Positions 24,021 to 36,876 of a DNA stretch of 64,000 nucleotides are shown here, in pieces. How positions within the stretch are numbered: position 1 is the stretch's first letter; every line of letters begins with the position of its first letter. Origin of the DNA: Dichotomocladium elegans (lineage: Eukaryota; Mucoromycota; Mucoromycetes; Mucorales; Lichtheimiaceae); NCBI GenBank assembly GCA_025716815.1, contig JAIXMN010000005.1, positions 620,001-684,000 of the forward strand, read 5' to 3'. The notes under the pieces are model-generated. The model was not told the origin of the DNA. It was given only the letters and a program-made list of their open reading frames with translations, and ran no database searches. The translations under genes and the position numbers were made by a program.

Positions 24021-27000
24021 TTAGTAGTAGCCATAGTCATCTTCGAAACGTCGTCGTGGGGGTCGTATGTGATGATCTCGGCCGGAGTCATATCTCGGAT
24101 GCCGACTCATGTGATAACTGGGATATCGTCGTTCCGCATCGTATGGCGAATTCGCTCGACTCGTCGAACTATACCTCAGATGTCGATTGGCATAGTAGTC
24201 ATCATATCGTCGCTCCTGGTGATATGGTGTGCTTTCGTTATCGGTGCTATATCTACCTCTTACGGCCATAGTCGGTGAAGAGTAAGGCAATCGAGTTTCT
24301 TCCTCCTCCTCCTTTCCATTCTTCTTCTTATCAGTCTTCTGCAGGAATTCCGCTCCATGATTGTCAATGAATTTCTCAATTTTGGCTCGGGTTGAATCGT
24401 TTATGGACTTGATCCTCCGTGAAGACTTTAGCTCACGGTTGACGATATGATGCGTCATCTGAAATACCAAGAAATCCATCCTCCGTCAGACAATAGATTC
24501 CCACCCTACCTAAACATCCGATTTTACCTTACGCGCCAACTCTTTGAAAACGCTCTTATCATTATTCCATATCTCCTTCTTCTGACTCAGATATTTGGTG
24601 ACAATCTTGCCAATTTCTTGCTTCAGCTCGGCTTCACCCAATCCGTCTCCACCGCCGGGGGGCTTGGCATCCACCTCTCGTTTGGACGGGCTTATCGATG
24701 ATGTAGCGGACAGGTCTGAATCATTTGAGATTTTCTTTTTCTGGCTGCTATTTAGGATCGCCTTTTCCACTAATCCTTCAATCTGGGATTGAGTGACGCC
24801 CTCAATCGAGCTTGCCTTATCTTCCGGGACTTCCCATTGGGTTTTTCCTGACACCTTGTTATAGTAATATATCTTTCCAGTATCTGCGTATGCGAATTTC
24901 CAGTTGGGTGGAAGCTTTATGCTGTCAGCGCTTCCTGTTTGAGGTGATGGCCTCACTGACGGTTCGTGGTATCTCGATCTCTCATAGTAGGAGTGATGAT
25001 TTGGCCTGAACCTTGTCGATGAGCCGGTATAGTAAGCGCGCGTATATGCTTCAGAGTCACTGGTTCCAGGTCTTGGGGTGTAGGTTCTTTTTTCGGGATG
25101 GACGAGACTGTAGGGATGATAGGAAGGATATGATTGTGCGCGAGGACCCGTTGGAATATGAGACATGGGTGGGTACTGAATCATAGAATGGATGTCGTCT
25201 GCATTTACATCAAGCGGAATGTATTCGTAGTAACTATCATCAGGGTCGAAGAAATCGCGGGTTGAGCCAAAGCGTGCCTTCTTCTTGGGCTTTGCGTCAT
25301 TTGAACCATCCAGACAGCGTCTTCCGTCTTCTGAGTCAGTGTCTCTGTCAAGATCCGGGGTTTTTGGTTCGGAGGGCTACAGATCTTTTTGATTACAAAG
25401 TCTGCCATCATCTTCTACACAGCTGTTACTGATACTTACCGCTCGCTTAGGAATGCGATAAACTGACTTCAGTTGGCACCATTTCTCGAGCAGACATTGT
25501 GCAAGATCCCGAATATCCTTGTTGTCATGCATGACCAGCTTTTGAACAACCTCGAACATGTTGCAATCTTCAAGCCCGTTTCGATTAACAAGGGGGAGCT
25601 CTTGAAGTACGCGAAGGACCTAGTAAGCGTGTTAAAGCCAATTTATAATTCGTCAGTACCCAAAAAGTAACCTTTTCTATTATTTCTTGGTCGTGTTTCC
25701 ATTCTCCCAGCCATATCTTTAGCATCTTTAAGCCATGAAATCGTACGAACAACTTCAAGACATCCTTAGAATTTGGTAATTCAGCGGCTGTGACCTCCAA
25801 GGTCCGTAGGAGTTTCCCAACGAGCTCAACTGTTCCAACAGAATCAATCATCTTCTTGACAAACGCCTGCACATCGTCCGTGTGCCTTAGTGCGCGTGGG
25901 GCGCGTCCACGGCGTTTCGTCAACTTCCTTGGCATCTCTGGTTCATTGATGCCTTCTTCGTTATCAGAAGCTGCCATCTGTGGAATCGATGCATCGTCTT
26001 CTTCCAGCACACCACCAATATAGCCCTTGCATGCCTTTTCACCACAATAACATTTTTGCGCTACCGCTCTGTGGAAGAGTGGGATGAGATCAATATTCTC
26101 AACTCTGCTGTAAAATACCCATTCTGATCTCTTACCCGTAACGCTCAAACTTGTAATCAAAAGTAAGTTCTTCACCCGCCTTGATAGGGCGGCGCGTGAA
26201 TATACCAATACGCATTGACTTGCCAACAACCCATTTTTGGGTAACACAACTCGGGTTGCAAGAGTGATTAATAAAGCGTGCCAGACACCCCTTCTTTGTC
26301 GCGTCGATGATCTATAATTCTGATTAAGAAGAGTTTAGCATGTAAGATCCTCCATTCGCTTACCTCGTCAGTTTTGAGCGTCATAAAATAATAATGCTTT
26401 AGCCCTTCTTCTTCATAAACCTGAGTCCGGCGGACGAATTCCGCATGGGTGATCACCTCGCCAATATATTCCATGACAAAGGCATTACTGGAAACGGATA
26501 AGTCGCCTATCTCTTTCATTCCATTCGCATGTATATCATCTACAACAATCACTTACGAAGGCAAATCTGTCAAGGCTCGCAGGCCGAACCCTTTCTTTTC
26601 GGTCTTGAAAACATCCACACGCGCATACTGCCTTAACTGGAACCGGCGGTTGCGGCAAAAGCGGTCACATGCACAATCCTTTTCTGTGCATTCCATAAAC
26701 ATCATGCGATTTATACATAAATTATCGTCCCCACATGCCGCAGATGGATCGTCAATTTTGGGATTGTATCGACAGTCGCATGGCATTGATTCTTCGCCCG
26801 TGATTGACTTTCCTGTCGCATGTCCCAGGTAGATATTCGTCAACAGGTTTGTGTAAGTGTCCATCGCCTCTGCCGTTGCTGATGGCTGTAGATCTTCGTC
26901 ATCCACAAGTTCATCCTGATCTGTTCCAGATGATAAGCAAGTTAAGCTATATAGTCCTTTATACAGAGAGCATTTGTCCCCACATATCAACAAATACCAT

Positions 27001-27633
27001 TGGTGCCATTATTGTCATGGTAGACCTGTTTCCTCATGTGGTGCTGCTCTTTCGTTGGACTGTCGATCCCATATGCACGGGCCTCGGTACGATCGCCCTG
27101 TGGCATATCATTATCGCTGTCATCACTTTCTAACTTTGGCGCACTGCGTATTTCCAGGGCCTGGAAGCCAGAATAGACACGAGGATCACCGCCATTCGCG
27201 TCGCAATCGCTGTCTCGCCATTCTTTATTACTTTCGCGATTTTCCGCATCATCACCACCGACGAAGTCACCAGGCGTCTCTGGAGAATGGGAACCTGGCT
27301 TCACAATGCAGGATCTTGGATTCAGCAACTCAGCTAAAAGGCGTCGAAAAATCCCCCATTTGCGGCATCGCCCCCCACTCACTCATCAGATGCTTGCTTG
27401 AAAGTTTTTTAGACCTTTTCCAAATTACCTGTCACCTTGTCTTCAACCAGTGCATCTTGTTCTTTTTTGATAGTCACAGTGGCTATCCTGCAGTAACACG
27501 TCTTGTCAGTATGTTCAATTTTGGACGAGCGTGACAATTTAAGAGAATAAAAGATCCGAAGCTCAAGATCAGTCGCGATCAAGACGATCATGATCGTCAT
27601 AGCATAAATAGGATCGCCAATCATCGCATACAA
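24021..27633 (-). CDS. SET2: Histone H3 lysine-36 methyltransferase Set2
   Basis: Methylates H3K36 during Pol II elongation in the nucleus. Nine exons: 27633-27429, 27279-26998, 26920-26557, 26487-26364, 26311-26136, 26068-25672, 25619-25440, 25376-24528, 24458-24021. The sum is 3015 nt, 1004 residues. Order: acidic N-terminus; AWS cysteine cluster ([25 protein letters not shown]); SET ([33 protein letters not shown]); post-[16 protein letters not shown]; a helical region around [14 protein letters not shown] and [19 protein letters not shown] domain ([27 protein letters not shown]); C-terminal SRI domain ([26 protein letters not shown]), which binds the phosphorylated Pol II tail. The tail is Arg/Tyr-rich. 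The SRI domain is the usual link to elongating polymerase. The first exon start is the earliest in-frame ATG and is the least certain point. Confidence 0.95.
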
Positions 27634-28078
27634 GTGAAATTGTCATTCGGATCGATCGATTCTGTTATTACCTGACACTGGTGGGATCGTGCATAGGAAG
27701 AGAGGGGCTAAAGCAAGGTACGATGATCTTGCAAATAAGAAAGAGGCGAACGAGAGGGAGAAAGAATGGAAGGGATGGGTGTGACGCTAGTGGAGAAGAA
27801 AAGAAAAAGACGTTAAGAAGAGGGCCTTCTTTTTCCTCTTAGTTTTTTCCAAAAGCGTTTATGAAAAGAAGCTTGACAGAAAAAAAAAAAACTAACAGAC
27901 TGGTGGAACAATCTCTTTACCTAATCTAGTAGTAGCGCAACCCCGACTCCAGTGGACTATGGGAGAAAAGTTTTGGTTCTGTTTCGCTTCATATTCGAGT
28001 GCGGATCCAACGAAATCCCACGTACATGCAGAGAACGAGAGCATGATAGAGAGAGAGAGAGAGAGAGAGAGGAGGGTA
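27634..28078. other. Spacer between GTR1 3' end and SET2 start
   Basis: Contains purine-rich sequence and a (GA)n microsatellite at about 28048-28072 next to the GTR1 stop. It must hold the SET2 promoter. No gene is seen. Confidence 0.6.
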
Positions 28079-29568
28079 TCAGATTTGTTTGTTGGTGGAT
28101 TCCAGGCGCTCGAAGTGAGGTCTAACTGCTGCAATATTCATTTGTATAGCAGCAGGTGCTATGACCACGGTATGATTAGGATCCACTCCAGCAACTCAAG
28201 TTGCTCCCACCGCTTCTCGCATTATGCTTACTAATATCCGGGTCAGAAATGATAATCATGACGCAAGTATTTCGGGTAAGTGTATCAATGTATGCGGTAA
28301 ATGTACTTCCTCGGATGACCATCGTTTTTGAATGGGCTTGCAGCCTACAACATAGCCGAAGCAGTACTTAGAACGCGCATACGTACGCAGGCGCTCTCAT
28401 TTTGTTGTGCCTACCTGGAATTGAGATTAAACTGTTTGATTATATTGCTTATTTTCTCAAAGCGGTGTATGTCAGGGTGAAATACGGTTGCTGCATTTGC
28501 GATTACCAGAAATGTTGTGCGCTCAAACAATACTACTTCGTCTGCACAGCATACCCGACAAAAGTTATTGAGGTTTGTCTCGAGCGCATCGATGTTAGGA
28601 ATCAGACAGTGGATGATCTGAGCCCAAGCCTGTATTAAGATGTAAAGATGGAGATGAGCAATCCTAGGGCCGATGGACATTGTCATTACCACTCATTTCC
28701 TCAGGCACATCATTCATTTACCGCATAGAGTGTCTCATCCCATATGGATGTCTGATACGCTTGGATTTGGATAGGTTCAGAGCGGACCTGTAGCTCCTTT
28801 TTATGCTCTATAAAAACCTAATCCATACCGCCATCCAGAACAATTAAGAAAAACGAAGAATCAAGTATTTGACTGTGAATCTTCTTTTCCTGTTGCAAAA
28901 TAATCCCCTCTCCTACCTTGTTCCGACTATCTTCCTGGATGAGATCCATCTTATGTATCAGGCAAAATACTTTGGCGTTCGGGGAATACGTCAGGATGGA
29001 TTCAAGACACGATTGGTAGTAGTGGATATCCTTATCTAGCTCGGCACTGATCACGTCAAATACATAAATCAGCACTTCGACATTTTTGAATATCTGATGA
29101 TTGTGGGTCGTGAGGTAATTATTGAAGAAGGCGTCCTGTCTAGGTATCTGCTGTGAGCGTTACGTTTCATACGAGAAAGACGCCAGCTTTTCGCTCGAGA
29201 TAAAATCTCGTTACCCTCCACAATCCCATAGATTCAATGACAGATTGCCAAGGAACTGAACATCAGAACTTTCGATGCTAACTGACCGAGCGTATGAGTA
29301 CTCGCTTGCTCGGAGAAAGACCAGAGGAAATGGCATGAGGTCGCATGGCAAGGGGCGCATGGCTTACTTGTTGGGCCCAATTCGCGGGTCTTGCGAGCGA
29401 CATTGTTTTCAAATATAATGGAACGCATAGAGGTCTTGCCGGCTCCCCCCTTCCCCATCAGTAAAACCTGGTTCAGAGAGCAGTACGCATTAGGGAGGGC
29501 CAAGCGAGAAAGTGGTGCTAGCTGCAGCGTAGGCCCGAATGCTTCGGACGGAACAGTACCTTTTTCAT
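28079..29568 (-). CDS. GTR1: Rag-family GTPase Gtr1 (RagA/B type)
   Basis: Subunit of the Gtr1-Gtr2 heterodimer that relays amino-acid status to TORC1 on the vacuole. Eight exons: 29568-29560, 29467-29368, 29281-29215, 29139-28917, 28817-28722, 28629-28415, 28344-28232, 28158-28079. They total 903 nt, 300 residues. The first coding exon is only nine bases (MKK) and splices straight into the P-loop [16 protein letters not shown]. Further signs: switch [33 protein letters not shown], the base motif [15 protein letters not shown], then the roadblock-like C-terminus with [47 protein letters not shown] and [11 protein letters not shown]. The length is normal for the family. A transposase relic begins within about 30 bp upstream of the start. 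Confidence 0.96.
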
Positions 29569-29584
29569 GGTGGGGTTGTGTCAG

Positions 29585-30480
29585 CAGGGAAAGAGGGAAG
29601 GGGAGGTATTTGTAGCTGTCCATGAAACCTAAGCACATGCTGTTCCGCGTGATCAGCGGAGTCACTCTTGGTGTGCCTTTTGGGCGCATTACCACCGGTG
29701 CCTCGAAGGAAAACTCTTGTGTAAGTCTCGATGTCGGAGTAATTACGCATGACAAGGGAGAGATGGTGATCTTGTCTTTCGTACCGTAGCTACTGCGAAG
29801 GTTCCTTTCTTGGACCATGTCGTGCTTCGTTTCGTGTTACTATGGAACCCTGGTTAATCAAGGAAAACGCAATTTCTTCTAAAGTCAATCAGTTATGTCT
29901 CATCGGCGCACCCGGTCAAGACGCTCTTGGATAGTTACACTACTATGCCTGAAATGGAGCTCTTTTCTGCGACAGGTTGCGTTCCTTTTTTCGTAAATCG
30001 GTGGATCGTGATCGCCTTGGACACTTGAAGTTCCTCAACTCTCCTGAACAGTTGATCCATAGTTTACTCTCAGGAATTGGGTAGATACACATCAAAGTAG
30101 TCAAGAATAGCACTCATTGGGAATGGCTGAAGGACCCCTATTTTTATTTGTCCTAAAATGCCACCAGGATCGTTTTGATCATGCAACACTTATCGCTGCG
30201 TTGAGCGGTCATGCACTCCTAGCTCCTTTGTAGCATCTGGCGCGCTCAAAACCTTTTCAAGCATTACCTTAAAAAAGGTCTTGCATTGGTCAGTGTAGGT
30301 TGTATAATTGCACATAGAACATGCTTTCCCCCCCAGAATATCCGCCACTTCGCAAGGCGATATAAATAGCAACAAGGTCAGAATTACCGTTGCAAGATAG
30401 ACTATTATACCCCCATCGAATGGTATAATCCATAGGTTCAGCACAACGATGCTCATCAGTAATATAGAGCGGTCCATCTT
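29585..30480 (-). pseudogene. Tc1/mariner transposase relic 3
   Basis: On the minus strand the N-terminal part shows EHRCAEPMDYT, CSMCNYTTYTDQCKTFF and a KVMLEKVLSAPDATKELGVH-like stretch, matching the family N-terminus. It continues through a degraded middle to [16 protein letters not shown] near 29815. It then decays through 29750-29590, almost touching the GTR1 start codon. Several stops and shifts occur. Like relic 2, it keeps the SKKGT frame. Confidence 0.8.
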
Positions 30481-32566
30481 CTCAAACGAATTGTTGCTCA
30501 TTTCAAAACGATGAATTTGTACAGAAGAAGAATCTATCATAGAGATAGAAAGATGGCATATTTTATATGGTTGAGTTATGCGGAACATCTTTCCTGCGTA
30601 TGTGACATTTGTGCTGCCATCTTGCACAAAGATTCCTTGCCAGATGCGACTTTGATTTGGGAGATAATATTTTATCGCTGTAGACCCAGGGCCACAAATA
30701 ATGAAAATAAAACCCATGGTTATCATAAAACAGACGAGCATACCATATGTAGGTACCAAATACCGGATAGGTTGCGTAGAGCACATTAACCGCCGAAAAT
30801 CCAGAGCTCCCAGATTTGAATCACTCTCACATCGAGTTACACTTCACTTGTATCTCAAGGACCAGAGCGCAAGGTGTCTACCTTTCAACCGCCCGAGAGT
30901 AAGATACAATCCCGACTTGGAGAGCTGTATGATAGAAAAGTGAACTATGCGTTCAATGACAGAAATTACCAACATAGTCAATATTCAGAGAAATTAAGCG
31001 GCGTATAAGTAGGAAAGAATGTCATAATCAGAAGTCCCAACTCCGGCTGATAGTAGGCGCCAGGTCCATAGCTCTAGATATCCGATGAATTTATAATGCA
31101 TCATTTCAGAAGTCTCTATTTCCTGGTTATTGACATGCATTATTGAATGCAGACAACGGCTGCGTGCTACAAAGCCGACAGGAAGCAGAAGAGCATTTCT
31201 TCAAACGACGTAAATATATATGGTTGTTGGCTAAGTTTGCAGCCTCCGATTTTCACAAGATGTAGGTCATGATTCCTGCCTCACTATAAGTTACACCCAA
31301 GGGGACGATAGATAAATGGTACTTGCAAAGAAGCATCAGATGTATCCGGCTTGTTGGCAACCTTGTTCGCCCAAACGGAGAGAAAAATAGCAATTTAAGC
31401 CAGCTACTTCTCCCTTTGATGTCGAGTCGACCTTCCATATCAAGTAAGCAACGATTTTGGCAGCACTTGGTCTGCCGTACACTATAGTGAAGGGACACAC
31501 GCATATGATTCAAGAAGCAATGATTGCATCGTGAAAGCAGCCAACCCGATTAAGAGACTAATTGCTTCTCTCATCTTATGTTCTCGACCATGATGCCATG
31601 AGAATGCGTCGTGTATCATACTCTTTTGAAGTTAGTATCGGTTCAAAAATGATTATATCCACTGTGTAAAATTTCTCATTTCTTCTTAGATTTTGATTTC
31701 ATGCTGAGGGTGATAGGCTTCTGTCTATCCATGACCGCTGGTATGGGTCCAAGAACTGAAAGAGTCGTGTGTCGCGTGGACTGTGATGGAATAGGAACCG
31801 TGGGTCGGATATGCGTCAATAGCTATTGCATGTAGCAAAGCAAAAATGCATAAAGGAACTATTGTTCCATATATTAGGTTGGCAAATGTCAAATGGGGGG
31901 GGAGAAACACGGTGGTCGATTCCCTGGTATGCTATTGCCAAGCCATCTGTCAACATCGTTGGTGGAATACGTTGCCGGGAAAATATGGCAAAGCCTTGAT
32001 ACTTATTTTCATCGTTGTTGTGGTGTCCTTGATCACCTTCCTTTATTATGAATAGAAATAACTGTTGTCATATTCTTGACGAACAATAATCTCGCATTGT
32101 GATCAAACTGTTATTATCACACACGAAACGGCGATATTTGAATAAAACTCGGAATTGCCGAGAACTCCGAGGACGTTTACGGCAGAAATGTTTGAGTAGG
32201 CTGGTGTAAGAGCTGCTTATTGGCTATCAGTATAGCCATAAAACAGTTGATCGCAGTTATATGAACGAAAAGTCTGCAAAGAAATATCATGAACCTCGAT
32301 ACAAAATAATTCGCTCCCCCAAATTTTGCTATTCTTTATTTAGTAATGTCCTTCAGCATAGAGATACTGAGGTTCAGACCCATAGTTACTGACCCGGTTG
32401 GTCCCTGGTCGATATGATTGGGTGCCTTTTTCTGTCCCCACATCACTCGAGATTAATCGTGCGGCAAATCAAATGTTCTAATCCCTTTGGACTTTTTTAT
32501 TTTTCATTTCCCTCACTATTTCTATTTCCCACTTTGTTTTCATTCCACACAAGTCAATTCACAATA
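30481..32566. other. Gene-poor region before ISA1
   Basis: No supportable gene. Several short frames exist, one partly covering the N-terminal side of relic 3, but none has family motifs. The last 100 bp are C/T-rich and form the likely ISA1 leader. Confidence 0.5.
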
Positions 32567-33205
32567 ATGTCCATTGCCGCCGTTGTTAAACAAGCAGCTA
32601 GCAATTCTGCAAAGTCTGGTACCTCTCGTTTACGGCTGAGAAAAGCTGCATTGACTTTGGTAAATTCGAGCGGCAGGGATCATGTTACTCTTAATTTGTC
32701 AGCATGTGCTTACGCTAGCGATCTATTAGACACCAGCAGCTGTGTCTCGGTTGAAAACTTTGACGTCAGGACCTACGCCTCAGTATCTCCGCGTCGGTGT
32801 TAAGCAGAAGGGATGTTCAGGCAATTCGTACATGCTCGAATTTACTGATTCCAAGGGCAAGTTCGATGAAGTTGTCCAGCAAGACGGTAAGTGATCGATC
32901 TATGAGCCTCTGCCCCCAAAAAAAAGAAGGAAGGAAGGAAGAATAAGACACCCTGCTCTGTGGAGCTGGCAAATGGAGGAGGGTAGAGAGCGTCGCTGCT
33001 CTGACAAAGCTCGCGTAAAGATGTAGGAGCTTACACTTTTTTGTTTCTTTATATAGGTGTTACAGTGTTGGTCGACTCAAAGGCACTCATTACTATACTT
33101 GGATCCGAGATGGATTTTGTCGAAGACAAACTCTCCTCTCAATTTGTGTTTCACAACCCCAACGCAAAGGGTGTCTGCGGTTGTGGCGAGTCCTTTGCCG
33201 TTTAA
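32567..33205 (+). CDS. ISA1: Iron-sulfur cluster assembly protein Isa1 (A-type, HesB/IscA)
   Basis: Mitochondrial A-type carrier for maturing [4Fe-4S] proteins. Three exons: 32567-32659, 32730-32886, 33057-33205. Together they are 399 nt, 132 residues. The N-terminus is basic and Ser/Ala-rich, like a mitochondrial presequence. The core reads KAALTL, TPAAVSRLKTL, LRVGVKQKGCSGNSYMLEF, EMDFVEDKLSSQFVFHNPN and KGVCGCGESF. The three conserved cysteines (C of GCSG; both of CGCGES) are present. Its length is usual for the family. Intron 2 (32887-33056) is longer than most here. A two-exon reading from the first ATG fails because the frame leaves the family after KAALTL. Confidence 0.95.
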
Positions 33206-33506
33206 GCAGAAGCATCCAATATCCTACCCTCACCATAGAGTCATCCCATCGTTCACAGCAGCACGCACACATTCTCTCCGCTCATGCGCTCGATGTCATG
33301 GGCATTGTATACAACACATACAGCAATCGCTGTTCCTATTATTACCGCTACTCCCTTTCCTTTATTGCTCCTCCTTCCATCAAAGATGCATCACCTTCAG
33401 CCACAGCAAAAGAAGAGAGAGGCATATTCATTTTGTAATCTTGTGTCTCACTAGTTACTAATGCTCAAATTAAAATTGCATAATGAAAAAAAAAGAAAGC
33501 TAGATT

Positions 33507-33947
33507 TTACGCAAAAAATATTGCTGCTGTGGCTCCCAAGAACAAGAGCGAGTTGTAGATGTTGAATGTGAGCAGTCGCGCAGTGGAGCTCGCCGGCGGT
33601 GGAGGTGTAGCAGTGACGGTAAACGTGCGAGTGAGATCGGGCACTGTAGTGGATATGCTCAAGGATATGGGTGAAGTCGAAGTAGCAGATCCAGTTTCCG
33701 ACGAACTGAGCGAGGTGGTCGTGCTGGTAGTAGTAACACCGGCAGTAATCCTTATGCTCTCGGAAGTGCTAGAGGTCATGCCTGTTTCTCTTGACGAAGG
33801 CCCTGAAAACGGCAACGGAAACTGTCGTTTTTCTGCAGCAAGGACATCGCCATATTTCTTTGACACCGGATCGCGCTTTTCAGCAAGGGAGAGAACCACA
33901 ACTAAGGAAAAGGAAGCCACGAGGAATGCAAATAGTCGATGATTCAT
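33507..33947 (-). CDS. Ser/Thr-rich GPI-anchor-type cell-surface protein
   Basis: Unspliced, 146 residues. The ATG at 33947 starts a signal peptide (LFAFLVASFSLVVVLSLA). A KR-containing segment follows (AEKRDPV, AAEKRQFP) that could be a Kex2 site. A Ser/Thr-rich middle then passes into a hydrophobic C-terminus (LLFLGATAAIFFA) after small residues, typical of a GPI signal. No enzymatic domain is seen; it is probably O-glycosylated wall protein. An ATG 19 codons upstream is in frame but would place the signal peptide inside the protein. Confidence 0.65.
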   Translation of the reverse strand: MNHRLFAFLVASFSLVVVLSLAEKRDPVSKKYGDVLAAEKRQFPLPFSGPSSRETGMTSSTSESIRITAGVTTTSTTTSLSSSETGSATSTSPISLSISTTVPDLTRTFTVTATPPPPASSTARLLTFNIYNSLLFLGATAAIFFA

Positions 33948-36157
33948 TTGAACGGATGCAATAGTAGGGAAAAGACGGTATTCTCCGTAATTAAGCGCTG
34001 TCAATTGCTTATATAAATAATAAAGACGATTTGATGATCAGAGCGTGATAAATTACTGTGCAGAATACAATGCAATCAAAAATGACCTTATTGTAGGCGA
34101 TGCTACATTGTCAATTTATAACCATCTAAAATATCAACCAGGCGTTGGACCTTCTTTTGCATACAATAGTAACCAATTCTAGCAATGATTGTTTGATGGA
34201 TTAAAATCATAATGATCTGTACTTTGTTGAGACTAGGGATTTACCCAGCAAACATGTATGGAACAATCCGGTATAGATACTGTTAATTGATTTCCACTTC
34301 TTCACCCGGTCGTGCGCTCTGAGTTCTATATGCCCTGGCAACAAAGCTGATCGTGCAATGGTGATTTATCAGTATCCTGTTCTGTATACATTTGATTTTC
34401 ATCAGAAAAGAATGGTAATGGATGATGTAAAGGAGACATGCGGCATGTTTCGACTGTGGTTTGCCTCTCTATCAGAAGCAGTACGCTCTACTTGTAACAT
34501 ATTGTGTCTGTTTTGCGTATATGTGACGATAGAATGAAATCCTGGCTTTCTGGAGTAATCGCTCATCATCTGAGGTGATCAATGAGGATGACCAGAGCGT
34601 AGTGATTGACGAGCAATGATTGTTCTTAGCTTATGATCAAGCTCATTGGTGAGAAGATATAGTCTCTTTTATCTATTTGTTTCCACACAGATTACTCTTT
34701 GTAGTTTATCTTGCAGTTTAACTCTAAGATGGAAGATATGCATATCTTCAGCCGAAACGGATACAGATGCGGGAGTGACAGCGCTTCGAGTGCCTTACTG
34801 CAACAAAGCGGCTATAACATATCTTCCTTCAGTAGCATGGTGGACAGTGCAGTTCGAAAAGGATCTTAATAACATTCTCGAAAGTGCAGGTCAGAAATCG
34901 TTCATATACGTTCAAAGAAGACCGTAAGAGCGTAGCTTTAGAACGTAGATAAGAATCAAGCAATTGTTCCGGAGCAAACTATAGGGCAATCTCCCAGAGA
35001 GTTGAAGGTCATATAGTATCCAAAATGGCGCCCCATCTACTACAAAAGCGGATGCAGTCCATTATTAAGAAATGCCCCATGTTAGCCTAAAAACCATATA
35101 GGGATAGTACCTTGACTAGACACGTAGAATGAGACATGACAGCCGTCAAATATAGAGAATATTACGTCTCTCTCATAGGTCTGGATTTCATATCAACATG
35201 CCATGTGTAGAAGGTTGATTCCGCAGTAGTTACAGCGCCAAAACTAGAGCGAAAGCAATATCAATCTTAGAAGCAATATTACCATTAGGTATGTATTAGA
35301 TGTAGCTTGAATCCACCACCGCCAACCAATGAAAAATGAAAAAAAGCGTTGCAATTCGAATTTGCAAGCAAAAGACACCATCTCAGTTTTCTTAAGGGTA
35401 CAATTCTTGGTAACGAATAGTGCACCTATTGATAAAGCTGATCATATGCGAGATGTCATTCAGATAGACTCTGGAGTTGAGCCCGTCGATGGGGAGCGAA
35501 CACGACAAAGGACATGGAGAAGGATTGTCAATGAAATTCTGTTACCTACTGATACGACAACTTTGTATACTTGAATATGTGTATTATTTTTGAAAATGGA
35601 ATAGGAGGAAATCTGAACCCTGCATTGAGTTGCTTCGTATGTACAGGATGAGAGGACTGTTATTATTATTAAGCCATATTTTAAGAGAACTGAACCGTTG
35701 AGACTTTTACATCCCTTTTCCCCTTCTCCTTCCTCTTTCTTTGCTTCCCAACCTCCTTTTACAAAAATGTTGACCATGCCATATCTTGTTCTCCTACACA
35801 AGTAAAGAAAAAGGGGACTTGAAAAGGAGTTGCAGTACATGGTATGAGAAGCTGTTTGAAAAATAAGCATGTCGAAAGCCTACAATCGCATGGTTGCAAA
35901 TCGTCTATAAGACTATCGGATCAAAGGTATCCGTAATCGGATCCAACAGTTAAAGCAGATATACTGCAAGGAGCAGGAGGAGGTAATTTCAACTTGGATT
36001 GTGCACATGTGGTGGAAGCAGGCTTAAGAGTTCAATGAAATTAATAGGAGAAGAGCAATCATATCCTCATTTGGACGGCAACAATGCGATGAGAAAGATT
36101 AAGCGCACCGCGCCAAAATGCCAACGAATGCTCTCGTGGAACTAATAGATCATCGCT
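33948..36157. other. Gene-poor intergenic region
   Basis: 2.2 kb of AT-rich sequence. Short frames at 34646-34927 and 35460-35870 lack motifs and splice support. No RNA gene or long repeat is recognised. Confidence 0.45.
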
Positions 36158-36876
36158 TTATTGGCGCTTTGGAATACCCGCCAAATATGGGTTGTCCTCT
36201 TCCTCTTTTTTGTCGTCATCTTCAAAGATGCCCCATACGCTGGGGACGTAGTTTTCTATCAAGTCTTTCTCTTTGCAATACCGGGCATGCCAGCCATCAA
36301 ACCCACCGCGTAATACATTAACCTGATAGAACGGAATAGAAGCGCGTCAGTATCATATGCATGCATGTTGAAAGAGCTCTACAGTGATTGGACCTCCTGA
36401 ACACCCTGGACGCCCGTCAGATGACGCATTTCCTTATATATGCGTGCTGCCTTTGGTCCTCGCTGTTGCGACAGTGCACAATGAAAATAGACTTGCGGTA
36501 CGTCTTTGTATTTTTCGATCAGCTCATTGCCTTTGTCAATCAGGTGATGTGCCGGGACGTTAATCGCGCCGGGTATATTGCCTCCCTATACTTGGCTTCA
36601 TTTAGCATTATTTTTCAGCTGGCTTCCTCGGCCCATCCTTATGCCCATTGACACGCGCATGCAAGTTGTGCGTATATATAGAGATATCTTTCTAACTACT
36701 TTTTTGGGGTGAAAGCTTTGTAATGATAAGGGCTAAACAAACAGAGTATGGGCTCATACATAGAAGTCCTTGTCACGGACATCGATCACAACGTAATCCT
36801 TTCCGGGGATCTTTGTCTTGTCACGGATAACGGCAACGAGTTCTTCGCTCTCGATGTAGGGCGCCGCATAGGACAT
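36158..36876 (-). CDS. Cdc25-like rhodanese-domain phosphatase (Ibp1/Ych1 type)
   Basis: Small rhodanese-fold phosphatase or arsenate-reductase-like enzyme. Exon 1 is 36876-36760 (MSYAAPYIESEELVAVIRDK, DYVVIDVRDKDFY). It joins exon 2 at 36585 with GGNIPGAINVPAHHLIDKG. The active-site loop is HCALSQQRGPKAA, a CX5R motif with the cysteine and arginine intact. The last exon starts with VNVLRGGFDGW and ends KRQ at 36158. The donor of exon 2 near 36390-36410 is ambiguous between nearby GTs; the in-frame options give a protein of roughly 150 residues, normal for the family. Intron 1 (174 nt) is long for this window. Confidence 0.9.

Noticed and set aside
30190..30786. 198-codon minus-strand frame with hydrophobic stretches
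   Set aside because: Its C-terminal part is transposase relic 3 in frame and its middle is the relic out of frame; the hydrophobic look comes from AT-rich decay.
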